Of a stretch of 64,000 nucleotides of DNA, positions 1 through 7,225 are shown piece after piece. The stretch's first letter is position 1, and each line of letters starts with the position of its first letter. Source of the stretch: CAZIAK01 sp964537035 (GTDB lineage: Bacteria; Planctomycetota; B15-G4); the NCBI GenBank assembly GCA_964537035.1, contig CAZIAK010000015.1, positions 28,115 to 92,114 of the forward strand, given 5' to 3'. The position numbers and the translations under genes were made by a program. Below the pieces are notes generated by a model that did not search any database, had not been told where the DNA came from, and was given only the letters and a program-made list of their open reading frames with translations.

Positions 1-1092
1 GGCCAGGGTGTCCGGGTAGTTGGTCTTGTCGACGCCCGCAGAGAAGGAGATGGGCAGCTCGGGCCCGAAGGCCCTGCGCACATCGCGGACCAGGTGCATG
101 GCCAGGACGTGCAGCGGCTGTCCCGAGAGGTACATGAGCTTCTCGTCTGCTGGGAAGAACTCCAGGTTGTTCTCCACCACCAGCGTGTTGGTCAGCTTGA
201 TGCCGAAGCCCAGCCCTCGTTCGGCGGCGAAGGGGCGCAGGCGCTCGATGATGGTGGTGGCTTGATCCCAGGTGGCGTCTTGCTCGAACGACTCGGCAGC
301 CACGGTCACGTCGGTGTAGCCCATGCGTTCGTGGAGCAGCTCGGTCATGCGCCGCTGGCCCAGCAGCAGGGGGTTGAGCTTGACGCTGCAGTGCAGGCCC
401 TTCTCCGCCAGCAGGTGCCTGGTGATGGCCTCGATCTGCTCGGGCGGGCAGCCATGAAAAGTGCTCAGGGTGAGCGTGCTGCACAACTGTGTGGGAAAGG
501 GCAGGTCTCTCAGGGCGCTGTGCTCTGCAGGGATCTCTCGCCGCAGCCTGTCGACAGTGGCCGAGCAGTCGATCAGCCCGTCGATGAAAGCGTTCATGAC
601 CGGGCTGGTGATGCCGTCCAGGTCGTAGCCCACGCTCATGTCGTAGACGATGTTGGCGAAGCCGGGCTCCAGCTGCAGCTGGCCACTGGCCATGAGCACC
701 TCGATGAGCATGGCGCCCTTGACGTACTCGTCAAGCGACTCAGCCAGGCGCAGCTCTTGTGACCACTCGACGTTGTAGCCCACGGTGGCCATGTCGATGC
801 ACGGCCGGGGGATCTTCAAGCGGTCGTTGATCTGCACGGTCTTGAGCTCGAACACCCGGCAGCCCCCGAGCCAGGCCAGCACGATGTTCTGCGCCATCTG
901 GGTGTGGGGGCCAGCGGCCGGCCCGAGCGAACAGCCCGCCGCCTGACCATGGATGGTCACCGACAGATCGTGGGCTGGGTCACCGCCGAAGAAACGTCGT
1001 CGGGGCAGACCAAAGATCGCGTCGTCGTCGCGCAGCTCATCGAGCATGCGGGTCAACAAGGCAGGGAAGGGTTGGGGGCGCAGATCGACCAT
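1..1092 (-). CDS. ygfK: YgfK-like protein (putative selenate reductase / glutamate-synthase-like subunit), N-terminal part
   Basis: The frame reads from an ATG at 1092 to the window edge without a stop, so the C-terminus is missing. About 364 residues are visible. They follow the N-terminal half of E. coli YgfK closely: the start PFPALLTRMLDELRDDDAIF, then GPAAGPHTQMAQNIV, FELKTVQI, NMSVGY-like DMSVGYDLDGI, STFHGCPPEQIEAI, VKLNPLLLGQ and GFGIKLTNT. This region is a dihydropyrimidine-dehydrogenase-like TIM barrel. In family members the missing C-terminus holds an FAD/NAD(P)H and FeS module. E. coli ygfK lies in a purine-catabolism cluster beside xdhD and ssnA. The adenine deaminase 74 bases upstream on the same strand fits that role. 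The reaction is not firmly established for the family. No clear ribosome binding site is seen; the first in-frame stop upstream is about 40 bases away, so ATG 1092 is the only good start. Confidence 0.85.
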   Translation of the reverse strand, partial: MVDLRPQPFPALLTRMLDELRDDDAIFGLPRRRFFGGDPAHDLSVTIHGQAAGCSLGPAAGPHTQMAQNIVLAWLGGCRVFELKTVQINDRLKIPRPCIDMATVGYNVEWSQELRLAESLDEYVKGAMLIEVLMASGQLQLEPGFANIVYDMSVGYDLDGITSPVMNAFIDGLIDCSATVDRLRREIPAEHSALRDLPFPTQLCSTLTLSTFHGCPPEQIEAITRHLLAEKGLHCSVKLNPLLLGQRRMTELLHERMGYTDVTVAAESFEQDATWDQATTIIERLRPFAAERGLGFGIKLTNTLVVENNLEFFPADEKLMYLSGQPLHVLAMHLVRDVRRAFGPELPISFSAGVDKTNYPDTLA

Positions 1093-1166
1093 GAAGAGGA
1101 TGCTACGCCGAAGCTGGCCGCGTCACCAGATGTCTAGGCCGGAAGGCGCCCTGGCTGCTCTTCTGC

Positions 1167-2183
1167 TCAGCTGCCGCTCACGCCTTCGGTGATGTAGGCC
1201 TCGAGCTCGCTGATCAGTCTGAGCTTGCGGGCCTCGTCGACGAAGCTGGCCTGTAGGGAGTTGCGGGCCAGCTGAATCACCTGGTCGCGGGACAGGCCCA
1301 GGGCCCGTTGCACGGCCAGCAGGTTGTCCGCCGCGTAGCCGCCGAAGTAGGCCGGATCGTCGGAGTTGACCGTGACGCAGAGCCCGCGATCGAGCAGCTC
1401 GGCCAGGGTGTGATCGCCCATGGTGTCGAAGACCCGCAGCTTCACGTTGCTCATGGGGCAGACGGTGAGGGGAATCTGTTCGTCCACAAGCCGAGCCACC
1501 AGCTCATCGTCTTCGAGGCAGCGCACGCCGTGGTCGACCCGCCGCACGCGCAAGAGGTCGAGGGCCTCTGAGATGTACTCCGGCGGGCCCTCTTCGCCAG
1601 CGTGGGCCACGGCGTGCAGACCCTCGTCACGGGCCCGGGCGAAGACCTCCGAGAACTTCGACGGGGGGTGACCCTTCTCGCTGCTATCGAGACCCACGCC
1701 AACGAACAGGTCCTTGAACGGCAACGCTTCGTCGAGAACCGCGTGGGCCGAATCGGCGCTCAGGTGCCGCAAGAAGCAGAGGATCAGCATGGACGAGAGG
1801 TCGTACTTCGCTCGGGCTTCGTCGAGCGCCTGGTGAATGCCGTTGACGACCGCGGCAAAGGGCACGCCCCGCTCGGTGTGGGCTTGAGGATCGAAGAAGA
1901 TCTCTGCGTGCCGGGTGCCCTGGGTGTGACTCCGCTCCAGGTAGTCCCGTGTCAGCTGGTAGAAGTCCTCTTCGGTGCGCAGGACAGCCATGCCGGCGTA
2001 GTACAGATCGAGAAAGGACTGCAGGTCAGAGAACTCATAGGCCGCGCGAATCGCCTCGACCGAATCGAAGGGCAGGCGCACCTTGTTGCGCTGAGCCAGC
2101 TCCATCATCAGCTCGGGCTCAAGCGAACCCTCGATGTGGACATGCAGCTCTGCTTTGGGGAGGCCATGGATGAAGCTATGCAT
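1167..2183 (-). CDS. add: Adenine deaminase (adenosine deaminase superfamily, bacterial Aah1-like type)
   Basis: Zn-dependent hydrolase that converts adenine to hypoxanthine in purine salvage; cytosolic. The 338-residue protein begins GLPKAELHVHIEGSLEPEL (metal site HxH near residue 14). It carries HAGEEGPPEYI near residue 196 (metal His and catalytic Glu) and VNSDDPAYFGGY near residue 275 (metal and catalytic Asp pair). The GEEGPPEYI and DDPAYFGGY wording matches the Pseudomonas-type adenine deaminases rather than true adenosine deaminases, so adenine is the more likely substrate. Length is normal for the family. The neighbouring downstream gene on the same strand is YgfK-like, another purine-linked family. 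The start aligns with the short N-terminus of homologues. Confidence 0.93.
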   Translation of the reverse strand: MHSFIHGLPKAELHVHIEGSLEPELMMELAQRNKVRLPFDSVEAIRAAYEFSDLQSFLDLYYAGMAVLRTEEDFYQLTRDYLERSHTQGTRHAEIFFDPQAHTERGVPFAAVVNGIHQALDEARAKYDLSSMLILCFLRHLSADSAHAVLDEALPFKDLFVGVGLDSSEKGHPPSKFSEVFARARDEGLHAVAHAGEEGPPEYISEALDLLRVRRVDHGVRCLEDDELVARLVDEQIPLTVCPMSNVKLRVFDTMGDHTLAELLDRGLCVTVNSDDPAYFGGYAADNLLAVQRALGLSRDQVIQLARNSLQASFVDEARKLRLISELEAYITEGVSGS

Positions 2184-2273
2184 GGCGAGAGGATACAGAA
2201 GACCCGGCAGGTATCGAAGCTGGCAGCCTGCTGGCAGCGTGTGCGCGGCGCGCGGCCCTTTTCGCCCACGCTG

Positions 2274-2945
2274 CTAGGCGCCGCCCTCGCTCACGGGCAG
2301 GGCGATGCCGACGGAGGTTCCCCAGCCTGGAGCACTGTCGACGCTGATCTCACCGCACAGTCTGTTGGCCAGCTGCTGCAAGGCGGTGAGGCCCAGGCCC
2401 AGGCTGGCGGTCTTGGTGGTGAAATAGGGATCGAAGGCGCGCTGTACGGTGTCGACGTCCATGCCCCGGCCCGTGTCGCAGACCGTGAGCACGTCCCCGG
2501 GCCCGGGGTGGGTCGAGAGCGTGATGACGCCGTGGCTGCCAATGGCGTCCCGGGCATTGAGCACGAGCGGCGTCAGCATCTGGGCCAGCTGCCCGAGGTG
2601 AGCGGTGACGGCCACCTGCTTCGCGTTGAGTTTCAGGACGAGCTGGACCCTGTCGGGGAGCAGTTGGCGCAGGGGGTTGGCAAGGCTCTCGACCGCATCA
2701 TCGAGGTCTCGGATGGACTCGCTGTCGAGGCCGTCGCCATTGAGCTCTTGGATCTGCCGGGTGAGTTCAACGGTCTGGTGTTCACGCTCGCGATGCAGGG
2801 CCAGGATCTGCTCGCGCTGTGCACGGATCACCAGCGCGAGATCGTCGACTTGGCGGGGCTTCTGGAGCGGCGCAGTGAGCACCCGATCGCTAGCCTCTTT
2901 GCTGAGGCTGTGGCTCAGATCTGCGTTCAGCTTGCTGGCTGGCAC
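2274..2945 (-). CDS. Histidine-kinase-type ATPase domain protein (NtrB-like HATPase), no clear phosphoacceptor domain
   Basis: A GTG start at 2945 is preceded by GGAGG with 8 bases of spacing. That is much better than an ATG 69 bases upstream, so a 223-residue product is chosen. The C-terminal half is a GHKL ATP-binding domain: N box LVLNARDAIG, G1 box DTGRGMD, F box FDPYFTTK, G2 box SLGLGLTAL, and a final GTSVGIALP strand. The N-terminal half is helical and probably coiled coil (LALVIRAQREQILALHRERE). I see no convincing H-box and no sensor or membrane segment. It may be a kinase remnant, a histidine-less regulatory ATPase, or a sensor that relies on a partner. No response regulator is adjacent. 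Confidence 0.8.
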   Translation of the reverse strand: MPASKLNADLSHSLSKEASDRVLTAPLQKPRQVDDLALVIRAQREQILALHREREHQTVELTRQIQELNGDGLDSESIRDLDDAVESLANPLRQLLPDRVQLVLKLNAKQVAVTAHLGQLAQMLTPLVLNARDAIGSHGVITLSTHPGPGDVLTVCDTGRGMDVDTVQRAFDPYFTTKTASLGLGLTALQQLANRLCGEISVDSAPGWGTSVGIALPVSEGGA

Positions 2946-3202
2946 GACTGTTATCCTCCAGGTCTTCTCCGATAGTCTTCCACAATGGAGAGATCGACCC
3001 AAGTCGCGAGCCAACTTGATCTGCTTGCTTTCTTTTCACATGGAGAGACGTCTGATCAATTCATCAGTGGCTTGGAGTAGAGGTTTCTCTGAAGAAACAC
3101 TGCGACCCAAGGAGCACCTTAGGCCACGGGCTGCCAGGCCTGCATTTCTCACCTGCCGTGGTCGCGACAGAAGTTGGTGAATCATGCAGGCCAGGCAGTC
3201 TT

Positions 3203-5444
3203 CTAGGGCGTCGTGCCTTGAAGCCCGTTGGACAGGGCGACACCGGCGATTGCGCCGACATCACTCACGGCGATCTGCGCGGTGACGACCACGCCGCCCG
3301 GTACGCCGAGGGGCATCACGAACGGAAAGCTCGTGGAGCCGTCGAGACCTGTGGTGAAGATCAAAGGCGCTACGAACGGGAACGCCTTGAGCGTGCCGCC
3401 CTTGAACGGCACGGGCTGAGACTGGGTCGTGACGAAAAGCGCGGCCAGGGCGCTGGGCGCGGCAGCGGACAGCTCCAGGCTCTCGCTTGTGCCCCCTGCA
3501 AGATTGCCTTCACCAGACAGCAGGGGTGGGCCGTTGGTGCCAGCCAACGCACAGCCCACGTCGTTCCAGGTCTGCTCACTCGTGAACCAGGACAACAGCT
3601 GTACGTACGCAGCCTGATAGGGAATGTGACACTCGGTCACCTCCCATGAGTTCTCCGGGAAGCTCGTGTTCCAGTCGCGGTAGCTCTTGAGCGGCGGCTG
3701 TCCCTGGGGAGGCACGAGGGCGGGGCCGGTGTAGCTCGGGTCCGGGGCGAAGCCTGGGTTGGGCCCGCCGGTGAGGATGCCTGGGGCCGGGCCGAACAGG
3801 CTCGTCGCCGCGTTGTCCCAGTCTGTGCCGTGCCCGAACCAGAGATGAAACGTCTCGTTCACACTCGATCCTGCGCCGAAGTCGGCCATGTTGGTGAGGT
3901 AGGTGAGGCCGGGGGGATTCACGCCGTGCATCGCGTGCACGGTGTCTTCGGCGGCCCCCGTCGTAGAGCGCTGCGTTGGCCCCGTCGAGGCCGTAGCGGT
4001 TCATGTTCACGAACATGAGCGCTTCGAGGCAGCGGGTGCGGTTGCTGCCCCAGCCGGTGTCGGCGGCGGAGAGCCACGCCCGATAGGCATCTGTACCCGC
4101 GATGACCTGGCCCAGGTGTGCGCCGCTGGCGACCGAGGCGGCGAAGATCGATCGGATGTTCGCCGCCACAGACGCCGTGGCCCCCGGGATCTCTCCGTAC
4201 TCGAGCAGGGCTTCGTTGATCGGTTGCTCCCACACCAGGGCGAACTGCCATTGCAGCAGATGGGCGCTGGCCACGTTGGCGTCGAACCAGTCTCTGTAGG
4301 TGGTGTCGAGAGTGGCGCCGAACAGGTGCACCGCCGCGCGCAGCCGGTTCATCTGTTGCCAGTCTGCGGGGTCTTCGGCGGAGACGTCAGCGAAGCCCGC
4401 GTTGTCGTACGCCGAGGGAATGGCGCTCGGGTTGGCTTCGAGCCAACTCCAGGCCAGCTCAGCGCCGTCGAGAAGCTGTTGCGCGAAGGCGGCGTTGGCC
4501 GCGCCGGGGACGCCTTGGAAGACCCGCGCGCCGTGAGCCAGTGCGCCAGCGGCCGAGATGGTCGCGGACGCGGTGGGGGGCGCGTACCGCCGGGGGGCAG
4601 TGTCTGCGCTCGGAGGGCTGGCGCCCTGGAACCCGGTCACGCCCTTCTTGTGCAGCACCGAACCGTCGCTCTCCTGCATGGCCAGCAGCCAGCGCAGCTC
4701 GTAGGCCACCTCGTCGAGGATATCGGGCGCTCCGTTGCCAGACTCGGGGATGGTCGTGTCATCGCCCCACGTCGCCGGGCGGGCGAGGTAGGCCGAGAGC
4801 AGGGGGTGCACGGCCTCGTCGGTGAAGTTCACGTACTTGGAGTAGTTGCCCGCGTCGTGCCAGCCGCCTGAGAGGTCTCTGCTCGTGGCAGGAACGGGAT
4901 TCACCACCGAGAGGCATTCCGTGTCCTGGTCTGGGCCCAGATGACAGGCGCTGTCGGTCCAGTTTGCGCTGGCAAAGGGCACGCTCTTCGAGAGGCCGCA
5001 GCGCTGGTAGTAGTACATGCGCACGGCTTGATCGTGCACCTCGTCGTACACCGAGTCGCCCACCATGAATGGCTCTGAGGAGGCGCCGCTGGCCAGGTCC
5101 ACCGCAACGAAGAGGCCGTCTTCGGTGAGCCCGGTGAAGTCGCACCACCAGACCCGATCGCCGGAGTCGGCGTGCACGTTGCCACCGTTCCAGCTCGTGA
5201 CGGGTGCGCTGAAGGCGACCGAGCTGTCAGGCCGCCGGATCTCGACCGTGCCCCCGGGGCTGAAGCTGTCGGGCGCATCCCAGCCCACCACCGCCTGGCG
5301 AAGGATGACGGTCTTCCGGGCTCCGCTGCGGTATCCGAACTGGTCAATACGCACATGGCTGTCAGAGACCTGACCCACCAGGGCAGGACCGCCGACACAC
5401 ATGAGCAACGCAACTGACATGACCAATCGATGGGACGTTTGCAT
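3203..5444 (-). pseudogene. Glycoside hydrolase family 9 (endoglucanase-like), exported, broken by one frameshift
   Basis: Two overlapping frames together make one GH9 protein of about 746 residues. A signal peptide starts at ATG 5444 (MQTSHRLVMSVALLM), followed by a CelD_N immunoglobulin-like domain (VRIDQFGYRSG) and the GH9 (alpha/alpha)6 barrel with DLSGGWHDAGNYSKY. In the second frame come AMHGVNPPGLTYLTNM and ENSWEVTECHIPYQAAYV with the expected catalytic acid Glu. The frames are joined by removing one G from the five-G run at 3955-3959, so this may be a sequencing error or a real lesion. Asn stands where family members have the catalytic base Asp (DAGD becomes DAGN, codon 4845-4847). 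The last 115 residues (about 3206-3556) are the shared C-terminal domain also found in the genes ending at 12945 and starting at 21124. Likely substrate class is beta-1,4-glucan; activity is doubtful. Confidence 0.82.
3955..3959 (-). other. Frameshift site in GH9 gene (homopolymer of five)
   Basis: The plus strand reads CCCCC here. Upstream of it the GH9 frame reads ...NAALYDGG and then becomes Arg-rich nonsense. Deleting one base yields DGAAEDTVHAMHGVNPPG, which is correct GH9 sequence. A single-base insertion in a homopolymer is the simplest explanation. Confidence 0.85.
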
Positions 5445-5530
5445 GCCCAGAGTGTAGGCCGGAATCTCAGGCGAGGAAGACCACCCACGCACATCTGTTG
5501 TGCTGCAGAATCTCAGCGCACTCCGCAGCC

Positions 5531-5971
5531 CTACACCCCGATGTCTTCGTTCCAGAGTTCAGGGTGCTCGGCGATGAAGCGCTCCATGAGCGCCACGCAC
5601 TGGGGGTCGTCGACCAAGGTCAGCTCCACTCCTCGGCTGGCCACGTACGCCTCGGGCCCTTGAAAGGTGCGGTTCTCGCCGATGATGACCCGGGGGATCT
5701 CGTAGAGCAGCACGGCGCCACTACACATGTCGCAGGGGGACAGGGTCGAGTAGAGGGTCGAGCGGCGATAGTCGGCGGCGCTGAGTCGCCCTGCGTTCTC
5801 GAGGCAATCCATCTCTGCGTGGTGGATCGGGCTGCCTTGCTGCACCCGCCGGTTGTGACCCCGGCCCACGATCTTGTCGTCGAGGACGAGCACCGAGCCG
5901 ATGGGGATGCCCCCTTCTTCAAGACCCTCGCGAGCCTCGGCGATGGCGGCCTGCAGATGGGCGGCGTTCAT
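5531..5971 (-). CDS. Cytosine deaminase / nucleoside deaminase, yeast Fcy1-like
   Basis: Zn-dependent deaminase expected to convert cytosine to uracil (pyrimidine salvage), cytosolic. The 146-residue product follows yeast Fcy1 almost throughout: EGGIPIGSVLV, GRGHNRRVQQGS, the HAE motif in IHHAEMDCLENAGRL (zinc His and catalytic Glu), TLYSTLSPCDMCSGAVL (the PCxxC zinc site), IGENRTF, and the C-terminal WNEDIG. The ATG at 5971 is chosen because GGAG lies 10 bases upstream and it fits the short N-terminus of homologues; an open frame extends 66 bases further but overlaps the thiolase stop. It lies 31 bases after the thiolase gene and is probably the last gene of a fadN-fadA-deaminase transcript. 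A guanine or other base deaminase role cannot be excluded. Confidence 0.88.
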   Translation of the reverse strand: MNAAHLQAAIAEAREGLEEGGIPIGSVLVLDDKIVGRGHNRRVQQGSPIHHAEMDCLENAGRLSAADYRRSTLYSTLSPCDMCSGAVLLYEIPRVIIGENRTFQGPEAYVASRGVELTLVDDPQCVALMERFIAEHPELWNEDIGV

Positions 5972-6002
5972 GCGTCGTTCACTCCGCCGGTCATTCCCGG
6001 AG

Positions 6003-7190
6003 TCATTCTCCGAGGGACTCGAAGACACCGGCCGCACCCATGCCGCCGCCGATGCACATGGAGACCAGTCCCCAGCGCTGCTTGCGCCGACCCATCTCGT
6101 GCAGCAGCGTGGCGGTGAGCTTGGCCCCCGTGCAGCCCAGGGGATGGCCCAGGGCGATGGCTCCGCCGTTCACGTTCACCAACGCGGGGTCGAGGTCGAG
6201 TTCGCGCGTCACCGCCAGCGCCTGGGAGGCGAAGGCCTCGTTCAGCTCGATGAGCTCGACATCCTTCAGCGCGATGCCCGCCTGGGCCAGGGCCTTGGGG
6301 ATGGCCTCTACAGGGCCGATGCCCATGAGGTCGGGCTCGACGCCGGCCAGCGCGAAGCCTGCCAGCCGGGCCAAGGGCTTGGCGCCCAATGATTCCATGG
6401 TCTCCCGGTTCATGAGCACCGCTGCGGCCGCACCGTCGGACATCTGCGAGCTGTTGCCCGCGGTGGCCGTGCCCCTTTTGGCGAAGGCCGGGCGCAGCTT
6501 GGCCAGGGCCTCGAGGGTCGAATCGGCCCGGGGACCCTCGTCGACCTTGAACTCGACGCTCTCGATGGAGACTTCGCCGTCGAGAGAGATCTGCCGCTCG
6601 ACCGACATGGGCACGATCTCGTCGACGAAGCGGCCCTCGGCGATGGCCGCCGCCGCCCGCTCGTGACTCTGCAGGGCGAAGGCGTCCTGGTCGTCGCGGT
6701 TGACCTTGTATTTGCTGGCCACCCGCTCGGCGGTGAGCCCCATGGAGATGTAGACGTTGGGCTCGACCTCTGCCAGCTGGGGATCAGGCACGAAGTAATG
6801 CCCGGACATGGGCAGCAGGCTCATGGACTCGGTGCCGCCTGCCACCATCACCCCGGCCTGTCCGGAGGCGATGGCGCCGTGGGCCATGGCGATGGTCTGC
6901 AGCCCCGAGGCGCAGAAGCGATTCACCGTGGCGCCGGGGACCGACGTGGGAAAGCCAGCGTGCAGCGAGACTTGCCGGGCGATGTTCAGCCCCTGCTCAC
7001 CCTCAGGCATGGCGCAGCCCATGAGCACGTCGTCCACCTGCTCTCGCTGCAGGTTCGACACCCGCTCCACCGCCGCGGCGGCGGCCGCCGCGCCATAGGT
7101 CACGGGCAGCGTGTTGGCCAAGGCTCCCTTGCGCGCCCGCGCCACGGCGGTACGCACAGCACTGACCAGAAAGACATCGGCGTTGGACAT
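6003..7190 (-). CDS. fadA: Acetyl-CoA acyltransferase (3-ketoacyl-CoA thiolase)
   Basis: Catalyses the last step of fatty-acid beta-oxidation: thiolysis of 3-ketoacyl-CoA to acetyl-CoA and a shortened acyl-CoA. The 395-residue protein has all thiolase marks: nucleophilic Cys93 in NRFCASGLQTIAMA, the GGTESMS loop, NVNGGAIALGHPLGCTGA with the catalytic His, and the second catalytic Cys in SMCIGGGMGAAGVFE. It lies 35 bases downstream of the hydroxyacyl-CoA dehydrogenase/enoyl-CoA hydratase gene on the same strand. This arrangement is like Bacillus fadN-fadA. A biosynthetic acetoacetyl-CoA thiolase is less likely given that partner. Confidence 0.95.
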   Translation of the reverse strand: MSNADVFLVSAVRTAVARARKGALANTLPVTYGAAAAAAAVERVSNLQREQVDDVLMGCAMPEGEQGLNIARQVSLHAGFPTSVPGATVNRFCASGLQTIAMAHGAIASGQAGVMVAGGTESMSLLPMSGHYFVPDPQLAEVEPNVYISMGLTAERVASKYKVNRDDQDAFALQSHERAAAAIAEGRFVDEIVPMSVERQISLDGEVSIESVEFKVDEGPRADSTLEALAKLRPAFAKRGTATAGNSSQMSDGAAAAVLMNRETMESLGAKPLARLAGFALAGVEPDLMGIGPVEAIPKALAQAGIALKDVELIELNEAFASQALAVTRELDLDPALVNVNGGAIALGHPLGCTGAKLTATLLHEMGRRKQRWGLVSMCIGGGMGAAGVFESLGE

Positions 7191-7225
7191 GGTGTGGCTC
7201 GGTGTTTCGAGGGAGTGACGGTCTG

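Noticed and set aside
13..1137. Plus-strand small frames at the left edge as genes
   Set aside because: The minus strand reads continuously as YgfK; the plus frames are shadows.
3955..3959. Programmed ribosomal frameshift in the GH9 gene
   Set aside because: No slippery heptamer or downstream pseudoknot is evident; a homopolymer indel is simpler.
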